DNA of 64,000 nucleotides from Nansenia antarctica (GCA_963989245.1 OZ022351.1:20408324-20472323); one strand, 5' to 3'; shown: positions 12,601 through 53,299, counted from the stretch's first letter. Notes: a model not told the origin generated them from the sequence alone. Numbers and translations are program-made.

Positions 12601-13100
12601 AGTCTAACCATGACAGACATATTATCCCTCTTAGAATTACTCGAATCGCCACCTCCACCGTCAGATAACTTTCCCTCAGTAATCAACCTAAGGCGCTCCC
12701 GTTCATGAGCCAATTTATCCAACTCCAATTCCCTGTCCCTCGCACGCTCTTGTGCCTGAAACTCACGCTCTCGCGTCTGCTCTCGCGTCTGAAATTCACG
12801 CTCTTGCATCTGAAATTCCATCTGTAATGCTAACAATTCTTTCTGTTGATCAAATGTTAACTCAGTGGACCCAGATGCAACCCCAACGGATATTTTAGGG
12901 ACAGACATTTTACCCTTTAGTATGCCCCTTTGAATTAATGTATTCTGTAAAGCCTCCACTACGTCCTGTTTCTTTGCTCGGCCTTTCACCACCTCAAGCT
13001 TAACCTCATAATGTTCAGCAACCTTCCACAGTTGTTCCTTCGTTAACTGTAACAATCCATCGACCGACGGAGCTGCCACAAACTCCTCAAAAACATCCAT
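9615..13100 (-). CDS. Gag-protease-integrase polyprotein of a gypsy element (no RT)
   Basis: A 1161-residue uninterrupted ORF. N-terminal region with a Glu/Arg-rich coiled coil (about 90-140). A SCAN-like capsid helix bundle (about 235-330; LEQFKTIVPDRI resembles the SCAN signature LEQFL-ILP). A CCHC knuckle C-x2-C-x4-H-x4-C (about 385-400). An aspartic protease with DTGA (about 500). An HHCC integrase zinc finger (about 720-765). A DD35E core (Asp about 798, Asp about 856, Glu about 892). A GPY/F-type module (FTGPYSVV, about 1030). No RT or RNase H occurs between protease and integrase or after integrase. The SCAN-like Gag suggests the Gmr1-like group, where integrase precedes RT, so the missing part was probably 3' of integrase. 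The last 50 or so residues (W/L/V/F-rich) come from a small tandem repeat near 9715-9765 and may be non-native. Confidence 0.9.
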   Translation of the reverse strand: MDVFEEFVAAPSVDGLLQLTKEQLWKVAEHYEVKLEVVKGRAKKQDVVEALQNTLIQRGILKGKMSVPKISVGVASGSTELTFDQQKELLALQMEFQMQEREFQTREQTREREFQAQERARDRELELDKLAHERERLRLITEGKLSDGGGGDSSNSKRDNMSVMVRLLPKFNEKDPDVFFSLFESVADDRDWSTSDRTALLQSVLIGRAQEAYIALNGRERKDYDTVKAAILRAYELVPEAYRQRFRQWKKHDKQTHVEVVRELTSHFNRWCVAVEVNTLEDLANLIILEQFKTIVPDRIATYVNEHKVKTAGQAAVLADEFVLTNKSQFGEHRFRSEGSRRQNPTVTDLLVNRTQFPNEGPGYSVPFSRSEHGSQSRVDPNSTCNYCLEKGHWKQECPVLKGKKTYSGKGGSVRPLALAVHACGAGVRVSGVAEGSPFKPGVMASSVSSPPAATELAGALQGSASIQISEEDPDFGPFITTGFVSLVGSPQKVPVQILRDTGASESFILESVLTFSQESSVGTSVLIRGMGMQTLSVPLHEIELYSDLVQGVVTIGVRPSLPVVGVAVILGNNLAGGRVWSDVPPPLVVSSGFTRPTGPDLSVKEFPEVFTACAMTRAMSCMDPKIEDGKESDKFTPDNSVFQLPDLPPSLSRSELILAQQEDPELKLLLSGIQPKDELESSASGYFLLEDVLVRKWLPHNDCSVSDPVFQVVVPTKFRNVVLETAHDDVAGHMGVKKTCDRVLRYFFWPRLKRDVSKFIKTCHTCQLMGKPNQTIKPVPLYPIPAVSEPFEHLIIDCVGPLPPSKSGCIYLLTVMCQTTRYPSAYPLRTITTRSIVKALTQFISIFGIPRVIQSDQGTNFTSKMFAEVLRHLRVKHNTASAYHAQSQGALERFHQTLKSLLRSYCMELKRDWEEGLPWLMLAAREVVQESTGFSPSDLVFGHKVRGPLAVLQDGLKTADPPTNLIDYVHGFHLRLHLAGKMASEYLTVAQSKMKRLFDRRTEPRVFCPGDQVLALLPIPGSPFQAKFTGPYSVVRQVSEQNYLIDTPNRRKSTQLCHINVLKCYYSRSPRAGEDAVLEVKPVVLSTVNGVSPSPSTPVVAAGWEEDVSGPGVWLWFGYGLVMVWLLFGFCLALVWALQHFDVMWEGGPIQWSFVKIITP

Positions 13101-13790
13101 AACTCAATATAATCAAATAACCAATATTAACCAACCCTAACAAACGGGAATCTCCCCTCCTATTACAAACTCCTCCTATAAACTACTCCCATATCAGCCA
13201 TAATCTTCAGCCCATTTAAAGCGAGTAACTGTGCACACATACAAAACAGAAAAGTAACTAACATACTTCGTAAGAGCTGCCCCGCATCTAACTCAGTAAT
13301 GACTGACTAACCACTCAGCTAGTCTTCAGTGCGTTCACATGCAACTCTTCCACCAAGCAAATGCCTGGTGGCGCCCCCGCGTTCAACACACCAAAAATAA
13401 CAAACGAAAACAATAAACAAGCGTTAAGCGCTTCTACTCCTAGCACGGGGGTTCACGTATAGCTCTGATGGTATCTAAACCACCCGCCCTACCTATCCTT
13501 CTCTGCTTTGCATAGAACACAGCACTCACCAAACTCCAGCCGAAGATCACAGCCAATACCAAGAGTTACGTCCTTGTCAGCACAGTCGGACGGCCAGCTC
13601 CCCCTCGTCACCAGCACCCAAACCAACGTACCAAATATACTAAACAATACATTACATCCAATCCAACCAAAACCCAATAACTATAAACAATAACCATGCG
13701 GGTCTCCCAATATAGAGTTGGACAAATCCAACAATCCAATCCCGAATATCAACTATGAAAAGGGAGAGAATATTGCTCTCACCAAATTCA

Positions 13791-13808
13791 CTCCCGGACG
13801 AGCACCCA
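13791..13808 (-). promoter_or_regulatory. Primer-binding site, tRNA-Pro-like
   Basis: Three bases inside the 5' LTR the sense strand reads TGGGTGCTCGTCCGGGAG, which matches the proline-tRNA primer-binding site at 16 of 18 positions as I recall it. Between here and the gag start at 13100 lies a 5' leader with no other feature. Confidence 0.7.
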
Positions 13809-13811
13809 ATT

Positions 13812-14118
13812 TGTTACGCTTGCCTGGCTCAGGACAAGGTGACAAAAAGGGAGACGACACATGGATAACAATAATAGGAGATTTATTAAAGTATATAATA
13901 TTGAATTGAAATAATGATAACGTAAATAGTAACAACAACCCAAAAATGGCTGCTGGTCGACAAGGAAGAGACCGAGTCCATCAATTTGACCCCCTCTTAA
14001 AGTTCCTGGGACAATCAGGATGATCACCTTCACCTGTGCCCATCAGGAACCAAGAGAGAGGGTCAACAAGACAACAGATAATTGGCGCCCACTGGTGGTA
14101 CCAGTGTGGATCGTCACA
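13812..14118 (-). repeat. 5' LTR
   Basis: The 5' LTR of the minus-strand element; it should carry the promoter. It is followed on the plus strand by the ATAC duplication and the rest of the interrupted minisatellite unit. Confidence 0.95.
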
Positions 14119-14139
14119 ATACATTAATCTGCTCTATTC

Positions 14140-15188
14140 GTGGTTCCCAAACACATTTATGATGTAGGAACAGGAGGGTGTCAGTGATGGCTGAGGGTGC
14201 AAGAGAAGCTTTGCTCCCTCCTTGTACTCTTCACAGCCTGTCAGGGGATCTTCTCTGTGGAGTGGCAGGAACACGGTCCCTTCAAACAGGAGCTGTGGAT
14301 TCTCTGAAAATAAAAGACATCAAGTATTAAGGTAGGCTATAGATTCCCATCAATATTTTTTATACAAGGTCTTTCAGTAAGACTATTTTACCTGACATGG
14401 TAGCCCATATGCCTGTGATTTTCACCGGTTGCCTGTGGTTCCTGTCTTCACCAAGTAGGGTTGGGTTGAGTTGAGTTGGGTTGGGGTTGTCTTCACAAAT
14501 GACCCAACTCTGATAGTCTTTATATCAAATCTGAGAATGAAATTCAGTATGCTAATTATAAAAGGGGTATGCTATTGATAATATGAATGAATGAATGAAT
14601 GAATGGTCTTTATTGTCATTGATATAGTACTGGTTTACATAAATAAAGGCTATGTACACTATCCACTATACTATACTGTACAAATAAAACACTGTGCTGT
14701 ACTCTATGCTATGCTATACCTATTCTAACATTTCCTATTCTCGGCAACCTTATGTACCCTAGGGTTGTCATATTGCACATAGTGTTATTGCACATTCATT
14801 TAAAGTGTCGCAGTTTGCAGGCTTGAAATGTACATATCATTGTAGCATGATATGCTAAATGTAGCATATCATTTAGATTGTTTTTAATGTATTGTTTTAG
14901 ATAATTCATTATTTTAAAATATTATTTTCTTTAGATAAACAACTAAAATAAAAAATCTAAATTAGATGCTATTGATACTGCATAGAAACACATTGATATA
15001 ATATACTTGTATGTGTCAGGGGACAATGTTGCACTCTGATATTTAGTGTGTCTCTGTTGCGCCCTTCTACTCCGAGTCACCAGAGGGCGTAACACCCCCT
15101 ATCAATTGTTTTAAGGTCAATCGTAATTGAGCTTGAGTTACAAGACTTCCTCACATACCGGTATGTTCGTAACACATGCGTAGTGACA
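14140..15188. other. Gene-free stretch upstream of the MULE ORF
   Basis: AT-rich, with a short (GAAT)n run at 14583-14608 and no coding potential. At 15132-15176 it carries a copy of part of MULE exon 2 (see findings). The element's terminal inverted repeat was not identified by eye. Confidence 0.5.
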
Positions 15189-17438
15189 ATGGCTCAAATA
15201 ATTACTGGAGACCGAGGGGGGAAAATATTAGTTCTGGATAACTTTAGGTACCAGAAACACCGCACAAATTTACAGAATATTCGGTGGCGGTGTTGGAGAG
15301 AAGACTGCCGGACAGTTCTTGTTACAAACATCTTTGATGTAGAGGGGGTCAATCCCAACATAGAAGTTCGGGAGGTCCGCGAACATGTGCATGCCCCCGA
15401 TACACAAATGGTGAACAATGCGCAATTTCGCCAAGTGATTACTGGAGAGGTGGTGAGAGAACCCACAGTACCAATCAAACGCATTTACGATGCTGAGTGC
15501 GTAGGTCTACAGCGGGGCCGTCCCATCCAGCGTGGAGGTCGCGGGCGACCTCCTCAAAGATTCTCCTCAGTTAGGTCTGTTATGGCCAGAGCCAGAGCTG
15601 CAGTAATCCCTCCCGTCCCAGCTACCGTTGATGATGTAAGGATCGACGGTCAATGGGCTGAGACATGGGGCAGAGACCATTTCCTCCTGCACCAAGACAG
15701 TGAGTGGGGCATAGCAGTGTTTTCCACAGAGGACAACCTGAGACAGCTGCGACACTGCAGGACATTATACATGGATGCTACATTCAAGTCGTGCCCACGC
15801 CCATACAACCAAGTATTTACTATACTCGGGGACATTCATGGCTTCGTTGTCCCCCTTGTACATGTCCTCATGGAGCAACGTACAATTGGACACTACCGAC
15901 AAGTGTTCCAGTGTGTCAAAACGTCACTCAGGAGAATCACCCACCACCTTTGGCGTCCGCGTAAAGTCATCTGTGACTTTGAGCAAGCGCTGAAAACTGC
16001 TCTTGAAACGGAGTTGCCACAAGCCAGAATCGGAGGATGCTACTTCCATTTCAACCAAGCCTTGTGGAAGAGGGTACAGGCACTTGGATTGGCTGGTCCA
16101 TTCCGTCATGACCATCCACTGGCAGCAGTCATCCGCAAGGTTTGTTGTGTTCTGTCTGCACTGCTGTCTGTCCTGTGTTGTTTTGTTTGCATTGCATTTA
16201 GAAATGCTCTTACTGTAACGCCAAATCAAATTCCTATATGTGTATGCTTAATGTGTATGCATAAATGGCAATAAACGTTATCTCATCTCTCATCTCATCT
16301 CATCTCATCTCATCTCAAGGTGATGGCCTTAGGACACCTGCCTCTGCCTCTGGTCCAGATCAATTTTGATCTTCTCCTCAACCACAGAAACACCAGGCGT
16401 GCCCTGATGAACCACCCTGAGTTACAAGACTTCCTTGCGTATGTTCGTAACACATATGTCCATCCTGGAGCGGCCTTCCCACCAGCGATGTGGAATGTGT
16501 TCGAAAGAAACATGGAGCAAAGGACCAATAATCATGTTGAATGTAAGTGTAACAATGACAGATCTGAACAAAAAATATATAATTTCATCTAATAACTAAA
16601 TCTGAAGTATTAAGTTAATTATTTTATATTGTTAATATAATATTGTCTGCTAATTATGGGTTAATTCATTCTTATCCTATCACCTCTGGGCCTGTGCGTA
16701 TATCGAGGTTTAACTATGAGCCGAAACAAAAATTAACGAAACATCAAACACAGCAGAGGACAGGAGGGCTCTTTAAACAGGTGGACGAGTTGCCACGTAC
16801 AGGCGCGCTAATGATGATGGACATAACATCAGTCCAATCATGGGCGGGCACCGTGATTGAGAAAGGATTAAGAAAGGATTTAAAATTGTGAAAGGAGGAG
16901 ACACAGAGGGGAAAATGTTCAATGTCAAAATGTTCATGCCAAACTAATAACATTTAGGGCCTGATTTACTAAGATCCCAAATAACGAATACTAATTGAAG
17001 TTCACACACAGGGGAAGTTGAGATATACTTCAAATAAGGCCCGCTATCTTCTACATTGGAAAGATCAACAATCCTCACTGCACACCGTTAGTAGATCAGC
17101 CTGCAGATGTAGAACCAGTTTGCACATTAATAGGCCATTAATAGGCTAATAAGTTATAATTCTGTATTTTTGTTCTAGCTTATCATCGTACTCTGAACGA
17201 TGCTGTCCAAGTGCGCCATCCTTCACTTTGGAAATTCCTTCGGCACCTGAAGGATCAGCAAACGCTTGCAGAGGGTAAACTGGGGATGGCAGACAGAGGC
17301 CACGCTCCCCCAACAAGGAGACGGAAGTGGAGGGAGTTGGAGGCCCGTCTACTGAGGCTGAAAGGACAGTACATGCAGGGCCACAGAGATCTGGCTTCGT
17401 ACTGGAGGGCTGTCAGCCGTAGCGTCCGTATGGGCTAG
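15189..17438 (+). CDS. MULE-type transposase with FLYWCH-like zinc finger, three exons
   Basis: Proposed exons 15189-16139, 16320-16542 and 17179-17438 join in frame (1434 nt, 477 residues plus stop). The splice signals are AAG|GTTTGT, CAAG|GTG, GAAT|GTAAGT and TCTAG|CT. The N-terminus (about 15-70) resembles a FLYWCH finger (W-x-C...C...H-x-H). The core shows the MULE pattern: LYMDATFKSCP (first Asp, about 195), ICDFEQALKTAL (second Asp, about 260), then GGCYFHFNQALWKRVQ. Exon 3 gives a basic C-terminus rich in R, K and W. The ATG at 15189 is the first in frame. No stop or frameshift interrupts the model, so it is a recently active MULE transposase or a domesticated derivative. A possible poly(A) signal lies at 18124 in a block duplicated at 19381. 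Confidence 0.8.
16140..16319 (+). other. MULE intron 1, retroposon-like
   Basis: The 180-bp intron looks like the 3' end of a LINE/SINE-type retroposon (TGTAACGCCAAATCAAATTC, then GGCAATAAACG), finishing in a (CTCAT)n tail that runs into the acceptor. AAGGT occurs at both boundaries, as a target duplication would leave. An in-frame read-through fails inside the intron, so it must be spliced for a full transposase. Confidence 0.6.
16543..17178 (+). other. MULE intron 2
   Basis: AT-rich intron between a strong donor (GTAAGTGT) and TTGTTCTAG. No recognisable inserted element. Confidence 0.6.
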
Positions 17439-17929
17439 ATTTCCACATTTATTTTGATAGCACTTTGGCCTATGTTGTTGTTATTATTATTGTTATTGGC
17501 CTAATTGTGTTATTGTTATTATTATTATTATTGTTATTATTAGTTAGAATAAGCTGTACGCCATTGTTTACGCCATCATGTATGCCATTGTTTACATGTT
17601 ATTTAGCTCTTTCATTTGTTTTTGCCAAGTTATTGCTGTACCATAGTTTTGTTATTGAAAGATGTCTGTACCTTTCCAGTTTATATGGACCTGTTTACTT
17701 AGTAAGCCATATAGTTATTATTACAATATATGTGATGCCAGAGTTAGGACTGATAATTGCACTAGAGCTCATGTGTCAGGATTACCAGGTTTCAGCAGTG
17801 AAACAGTAGGCCTCTCCTTATTAGTGCCTGACTACTAAAACACTAGAGTGAAAGAGACTACATCTCTGTATGCCAGGATCCCCCGAGGATTTGATGTGTG
17901 CAAGAGGATGTGTCACACTCTATGTGCTA

Positions 17930-18204
17930 CGGATACTGGCTAGTTACTTAGGGATTATATTATGGGATATGTGACACTGTAACCTAGAGACACACTGCGC
18001 TGTTACGTGACGTCCTGCCAATGGGATGTACAGTATTGTCTCAGGTTGGCATTTTGATGCTTGGTCTTGGAAACAAACACCATGTTTGCACAAACATTGT
18101 TTTTTTTTGTTGTTGTTGGTTGCAATAAAAGCCTATATTTTGGATTGATATCTCTACTGTATTTATTTGATTCCGTTTGACCAAAATATAGAAAAAATAT
18201 TTCT
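17930..18204. repeat. Direct repeat, copy 1
   Basis: From GTGCTACGGATACTGGCTAG to the AT-rich ATAGAAAAAATATTT this block is nearly identical to 19381-19660. It includes an AATAAA motif (about 18124) that could polyadenylate the MULE transcript. Confidence 0.85.
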
Positions 18205-18234
18205 TTAATCCATGCATACAATTGCAAATGTTGG

Positions 18235-18320
18235 GCTGCTACCCACACGTTTAGCTGTGTTGCTCATTCCACAAATGCATGATCCTTACAAGTCATACCT
18301 CGTTGTAAAAGTGACTAATC
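18235..18320 (-). repeat. Dispersed repeat, inverted copy of 5745-5825
   Basis: CTACCCACACGTTTAGCTG...AAGTCATACCTCGTTGTAAA is the reverse complement of sequence near 5745-5825, with a few mismatches. The family is unknown. Confidence 0.6.
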
Positions 18321-18778
18321 AGCGGGTCATTCCACTAAAGGTGGATCAGTATAGCGGCGCTCAGGGAACTCGAGATTGGAAATCAAGCCTCAGGTGATTC
18401 CTCGAACGAGGATCAGCCTTGTGTCATCAGTGTTCACAGAAGACAGGCTTACAAATCTTCGATATGGGCGCGTGCACGCAGACATAAAAAGCCCTGAAGT
18501 GTCGATCTGTCGAAATGAAGATACTCCACTCTGCAGGGGTACTACATTTGCGCAGCATTCCGAATTATTGATTTTTATGAAGACGGAAAAATAAGATGTA
18601 AAATAGTGCAATACTGCCGCAATTAACAAGGCGAGGGAAATGGTTTGGCAAGAAATTGCTGACCGATTAAATGCGTAGGTCATACTAGCCCCAGTTATTG
18701 TTATATGTTCATATTTTAATAAATGAATATTACTACTGTGGTGATATCCGCAGCAGGCTACAAACCGTCATATCGCCA

Positions 18779-18860
18779 CAATGGCCTAGTGGTATTGACT
18801 GCTGCCATAGGATTTAATCGTCATTTTATATCAGTGGTTCGAATCCCTCTTCAGGCGCAC
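18779..18860 (+). other. tRNA-like sequence with Pol III A and B boxes
   Basis: TGGCCTAGTGG (A box) and GGTTCGAATCC (perfect B box), about 50 bp apart. The ends do not pair into an acceptor stem by eye, so it is more likely a SINE head or tRNA relic than a functional tRNA. Confidence 0.4.
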
Positions 18861-19036
18861 TTTTTACTGCATTTCGTTGTCTGAATCTAATCTAAAATCT
18901 CATCTAAAAAAGTATTGTAGGCTATAAAATTATGGTGCAGGCTAATTTACAAGAACTGACACGATTACAATGGTGTTTGAAACCTTTGCATGAAATCTTC
19001 GGTTAAATGTAAAAAAAAAAAAAAAATAATGACTTA

Positions 19037-19103
19037 ATCAAGTCTCGAACTCGCAACCTTTGGAACTCCAGTCCGCAGCCTTAACCACTACGCTAGCATG
19101 ACA
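19037..19103 (-). other. tRNA-like relic
   Basis: On the minus strand CTAGCGTAGTGGTTAAGGC (A-box-like) and TTGCGAGTTCGAGACTTG (B-box-like) are spaced as in a tRNA. Degenerate; probably SINE-derived. Confidence 0.4.
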
Positions 19104-19380
19104 GCAATGCAAGTTGTTTCTTTTTACACTCTTTTCTTTATTGATATATCGATTTATCTATCACACAATCAAACTATCTATCGATCGATCACACTTTCAA
19201 AATATCAAATTATCTATCTATCACACAGTCAAACTATCTAATCTATCTATCTCGTGTGAAGTGGGAACTAATATTTCCTAGGGAGGAACTATCGTTCGGG
19301 ATGTAGTTTCCGCCTGTGAGCCTTTTTTGACGCGCGTCTCACTATAGCCTGTGTTTTCGATTTCGAAGACGTCACTCACT

Positions 19381-19660
19381 GTGCTACGAAAACTGGCTAG
19401 TTACTTAGGGATTATATTATGGGATATGTGACACTGTAACCTAGAGACACACTGCGCTGTTACGTGACGTCCTGCCAATGGGATGTACAGTATTGTCCCA
19501 TAGGTTGGCATTTTGATGCTTGGTCTTGGAAACAAACACCATGTTTGCACAAACATAGTTTTTTTGTTGTTGTTGTTGGTTGCAATAAAAGCCTATATTT
19601 TGGATTGATATCTCTACTGTATTTATTTGATTTCGTTTGACAAAAATATAGAAAAAATAT
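19381..19660. repeat. Direct repeat, copy 2
   Basis: Second copy of the 17930-18204 block, with small indels (for example CCCATAGG against CTCAGG). It lacks the MULE ORF upstream. Confidence 0.85.
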
Positions 19661-19849
19661 TTAATAATGTGTATATATATATATCACTGGTGTTCTTTTA
19701 GGAATATAAGATTTTCAATTCCATCTCGAAAATGATCTATCTAGGGAGTTATATAAAATGCTGAGACAATACTATGACATTCATTGTGTTCTTCATTATT
19801 TCCAAGTCATCTTAAGACCCCCCCCCAAAAAAAAAAAAAAAAAAAAAAA

Positions 19850-20048
19850 AATCAAACTCTCATGCAGTACCACATAACGACACATGAGGTCGCTTGACAC
19901 AACGGCAGGCGGGGAACATAGGACCCTTTTTCGGAAGCGGGGAACATAGAACCCTTTTTCGGAAGCGGGGAACATAGAACCCTTTTTCGGAAGTGCGGAA
20001 CAGGGGAACATAGGACCCGGGGAACATAGGACCCGGGGAACATAGGCA
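19850..20048 (-). repeat. Inverted copy of the CTATGTTCCCC repeat
   Basis: Reverse complement of 8049-8280, including the poly-T/poly-A end, the TAGTACTGCATGAG-like block and the internal TTCTATGTTCCCCGCTTCCG units. Confidence 0.8.
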
Positions 20049-20254
20049 TGCTCCCCTTCAGAGAGGTGTGTTGCAGATCTCAAGTCTATACAATATGGGC
20101 CAGACTGTCTGTGTGTGTGTGTGTGTGTTTGTATGTTCATATCCAGTATGGTCTTGGGGCCTCAGGCACGGGGAAAGGCCTCCTATTTATACCATGACCC
20201 ACTGGGATTGAGGAACGTCATCTGTGCACGAGAGGGAGGGCGGGGGTGGTCTGA

Positions 20255-20485
20255 CTGGAACTATGTGGACGGGGGTTGGACGGGGGGGCGGTGACTTGAA
20301 CTATGTGGAGGGGTTTGGTGGGGGGGGATGACTGGAACTATGTGGAGGGGTTTGGTGTGTGTGTGGGGGGTCTCTGGAATTATGTGGAGGGGATTGGTGG
20401 GGGCTGACTAGAACTATGTGGAGGGGGTTGGTGGGGTGGATGACTGGAATTATGTGGATGAGGGGGGGGGGGGGGGGGGGGGGGA
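20255..20485. repeat. Imperfect G-rich tandem repeat
   Basis: Repeats of GACTGGAACTATGTGGAGGGG followed by G-runs, ending in a run of about 20 G. At 20518-20590 a fragment of the GAGGCTGGTGGAGATAG MITE family follows. Confidence 0.75.
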
Positions 20486-20789
20486 CAAAGAAGGGTCCTA
20501 GTCACCTGTGCAGATAAGGGGAGGCTGGTGGAGATAGAAATTGGAGGACGGGCTCAGTGTAATGCATGGAATAGGATCAGGAATGGTGTCATGTGTGACC
20601 TCCACCGGTGCAGGTCTGTAGACACCTCAACCTGACAGAAGGGGTTTCCACCATCTTGCTTATGTCTATCAAATGCTCTCAGATCTACACAAGCAGGCAG
20701 TCAAGGGAGAGTATTTGTGACAGCAGCTGGTGAAAGCTGGAACAAGTTTGCAACCAATCCAAAATGCCCAGACTTTTATTCAGAAACAT

Positions 20790-22165
20790 TTTAATACATT
20801 TCCAACATTGTTGAAAATCAATGACACACTCGCTAGTCGAGCCAAAATATTCCAAATGCAATGGATTCGCTGAGTAATTCCCCTACTACCTAGTTAACTA
20901 TAACACTACTTTACATTGTTAGCAAAAGCCTGAATGCATTGCATTGCAATCATTTTGGCTTGACTAGCAAGTGTGTTGAGTGGATCCAAGCAAGCTCTTC
21001 ATTGTATTGTTTCCACCTACCAAGTCTTGACATCCTAATAGACATTTAGCAGATTCTTCCAGTAGAGCGCATACATTTTGTATATATGATCTCAGCAGGG
21101 AATCTAACCCACAACCTTAGCGATGCTAGCGCCATGTTCAAGCCCAGAGACGGATATAATGAGAGAGGACACCCTACCAAACACCCACTTCACCAGATCC
21201 ATCAGATCTCACTGACAGTAGAGATTGAGATGGATTAAGGAGTTTAAAAGCTCTTCAGGAGACAACCAATGACATTGATCTCCTCTTGCATAAGACGGAG
21301 GGGGAAGCTGAGAGGAAACAGGATGCTCTTGACATTGAGGAGGCTGACACCTCTTCATGGTGCAGTCTTCCTCTCCTTTGTCTGCAATGATCTCCAACTA
21401 TAGGATAGGTTAAAGCAATAGGGTAGACTTACACGAGAACCTAATCTCTGACCATAGGATAGGTTAAAGCAATAGGGTAGACTTACACGAGAACCTAATC
21501 TCTGACCATAGGATAGGTTAAAGCAATAGGGTAGAGTCACACTAGGAACCTGATCGCTAACCATAGGATAGGTTAAAGCAATAAGGTAGACTTACACAGA
21601 GAACCTGATCTCTGACCATAGGATAGGTTAAAGCAATATGTGACACGGTCTGGTAAAAAGAAATATTGGCAATCCTCAAGTCACGCAAATGAGCAAAAAC
21701 CTTTTTGTTTTTGTTTTAAATGTGTTTTCCTTTGTTTGCATGTTAGAAAGTTTAAGTATTGAAGAGTCCACTCAATATAACAAACAACAGTTTTAGCCTA
21801 ACTAAATACTCATACTTAGTGAATTGGATTCATTGTCTCCTCTGCCACAGGCTACTGGTAAGTAATACATGGCTTGTAAACAAACTTAAGTTTTAGGACA
21901 TGTTCAAAAGCAAGGACTGTGTGATCTGATTATGTGTAGTTATGTGTTTTTAGCATGTTGATGTTCTATCAGCATGTTGTGATGTGCGAAACATGCAGTT
22001 TGATGTTCATAGCGAAGTTCCTTTTTAGAGCTAGCTATGAGAAGCTGTTACACTAACTAGGTAGTAGCGGAGATTACTCACCGAATCCATTGCATTGCAA
22101 TATTTTGGCTTGACTAGCGAGTGAGTGTGTCATTGATTTTCAACAACGTTGACATTTCTTAAAAA
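20790..22165. mobile_element. Inverted-repeat-bounded element
   Basis: AACATTGTTGAAAATCAATG...CTCGCTAGTCGAGCCAAAATATT near 20800-20880 is matched in inverted orientation at about 22070-22150 (CAATATTTTGGCTTGACTAG...ATTTTCAACAACGTT). A third partial copy of the end lies at 20940-20980. No transposase was seen. Part of the interior (21660-21790) is shared with 47820-47960. Confidence 0.55.
21401..21645. repeat. 54-bp tandem repeat, about 4.5 copies
   Basis: Unit starting TAGGATAGGTTAAAGCAAT and ending near ACCTAATCTCTGACCA, with period 54 bp between 21401, 21455 and 21509. Confidence 0.9.
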
Positions 22166-22325
22166 TGTTCTGAATAAAAGTAAAAAATCGGAACATTTGG
22201 TCGGTTGCCGACTTGTTCCCGCTTTCCCCAGTTGCCGTCACAAGCGAAACCCCACCGTCCCCAGCAGCCACATACCTCAAACACAAACCACAAACATTTT
22301 TGGGGGGATTTCTATAAAACTCAAA

Positions 22326-22331
22326 TTTATT
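22326..22331 (-). terminator. Candidate znf638 poly(A) signal
   Basis: AATAAA on the minus strand, 231 bp after the znf638 stop. It is the first such hexamer seen in the 3' UTR; a more distal site cannot be excluded. Confidence 0.4.
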
Positions 22332-22561
22332 TGCCTCCTTACGACATCTGCATATAGCATATATGATTTCCATTTAAATAAAAACGGTATAATTATTATA
22401 CGCAAATAGAATTCAACAACCAGTACAACGAAAACAATATTGGACCCATCCAACAGACACACGTTGATCACATCTCAGACACAGGAACAGCGTGTCGCTT
22501 GAGAAACATAAAAAGAAAAAAGAAAAAGAAAACATTGAAGAGGGGCGGAGTTATGGTGAGG

Positions 22562-53299
<30,738 letters not shown>

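Larger units (their letters stand above)
9000..14118 (-). mobile_element. Ty3/gypsy LTR retrotransposon without RT
   Basis: Two 307-bp LTRs (9000-9306 and 13812-14118), which look identical by eye, bound a single-ORF interior coded on the minus strand. LTRs read TGTGACG...CGTAACA on the sense strand (TG...CA). A 4-bp duplication ATAC flanks the element (8996-8999, 14119-14122), and removing the element restores the minisatellite. The interior has a primer-binding site, a gag-protease-integrase ORF and a polypurine tract, but no reverse transcriptase or RNase H. Identical LTRs indicate very recent mobilisation, presumably by an autonomous relative. Confidence 0.93.

Noticed and set aside
18779..18860. 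Functional tRNA gene
   Set aside because: A and B boxes are present, but no acceptor stem or plausible anticodon arm could be drawn.
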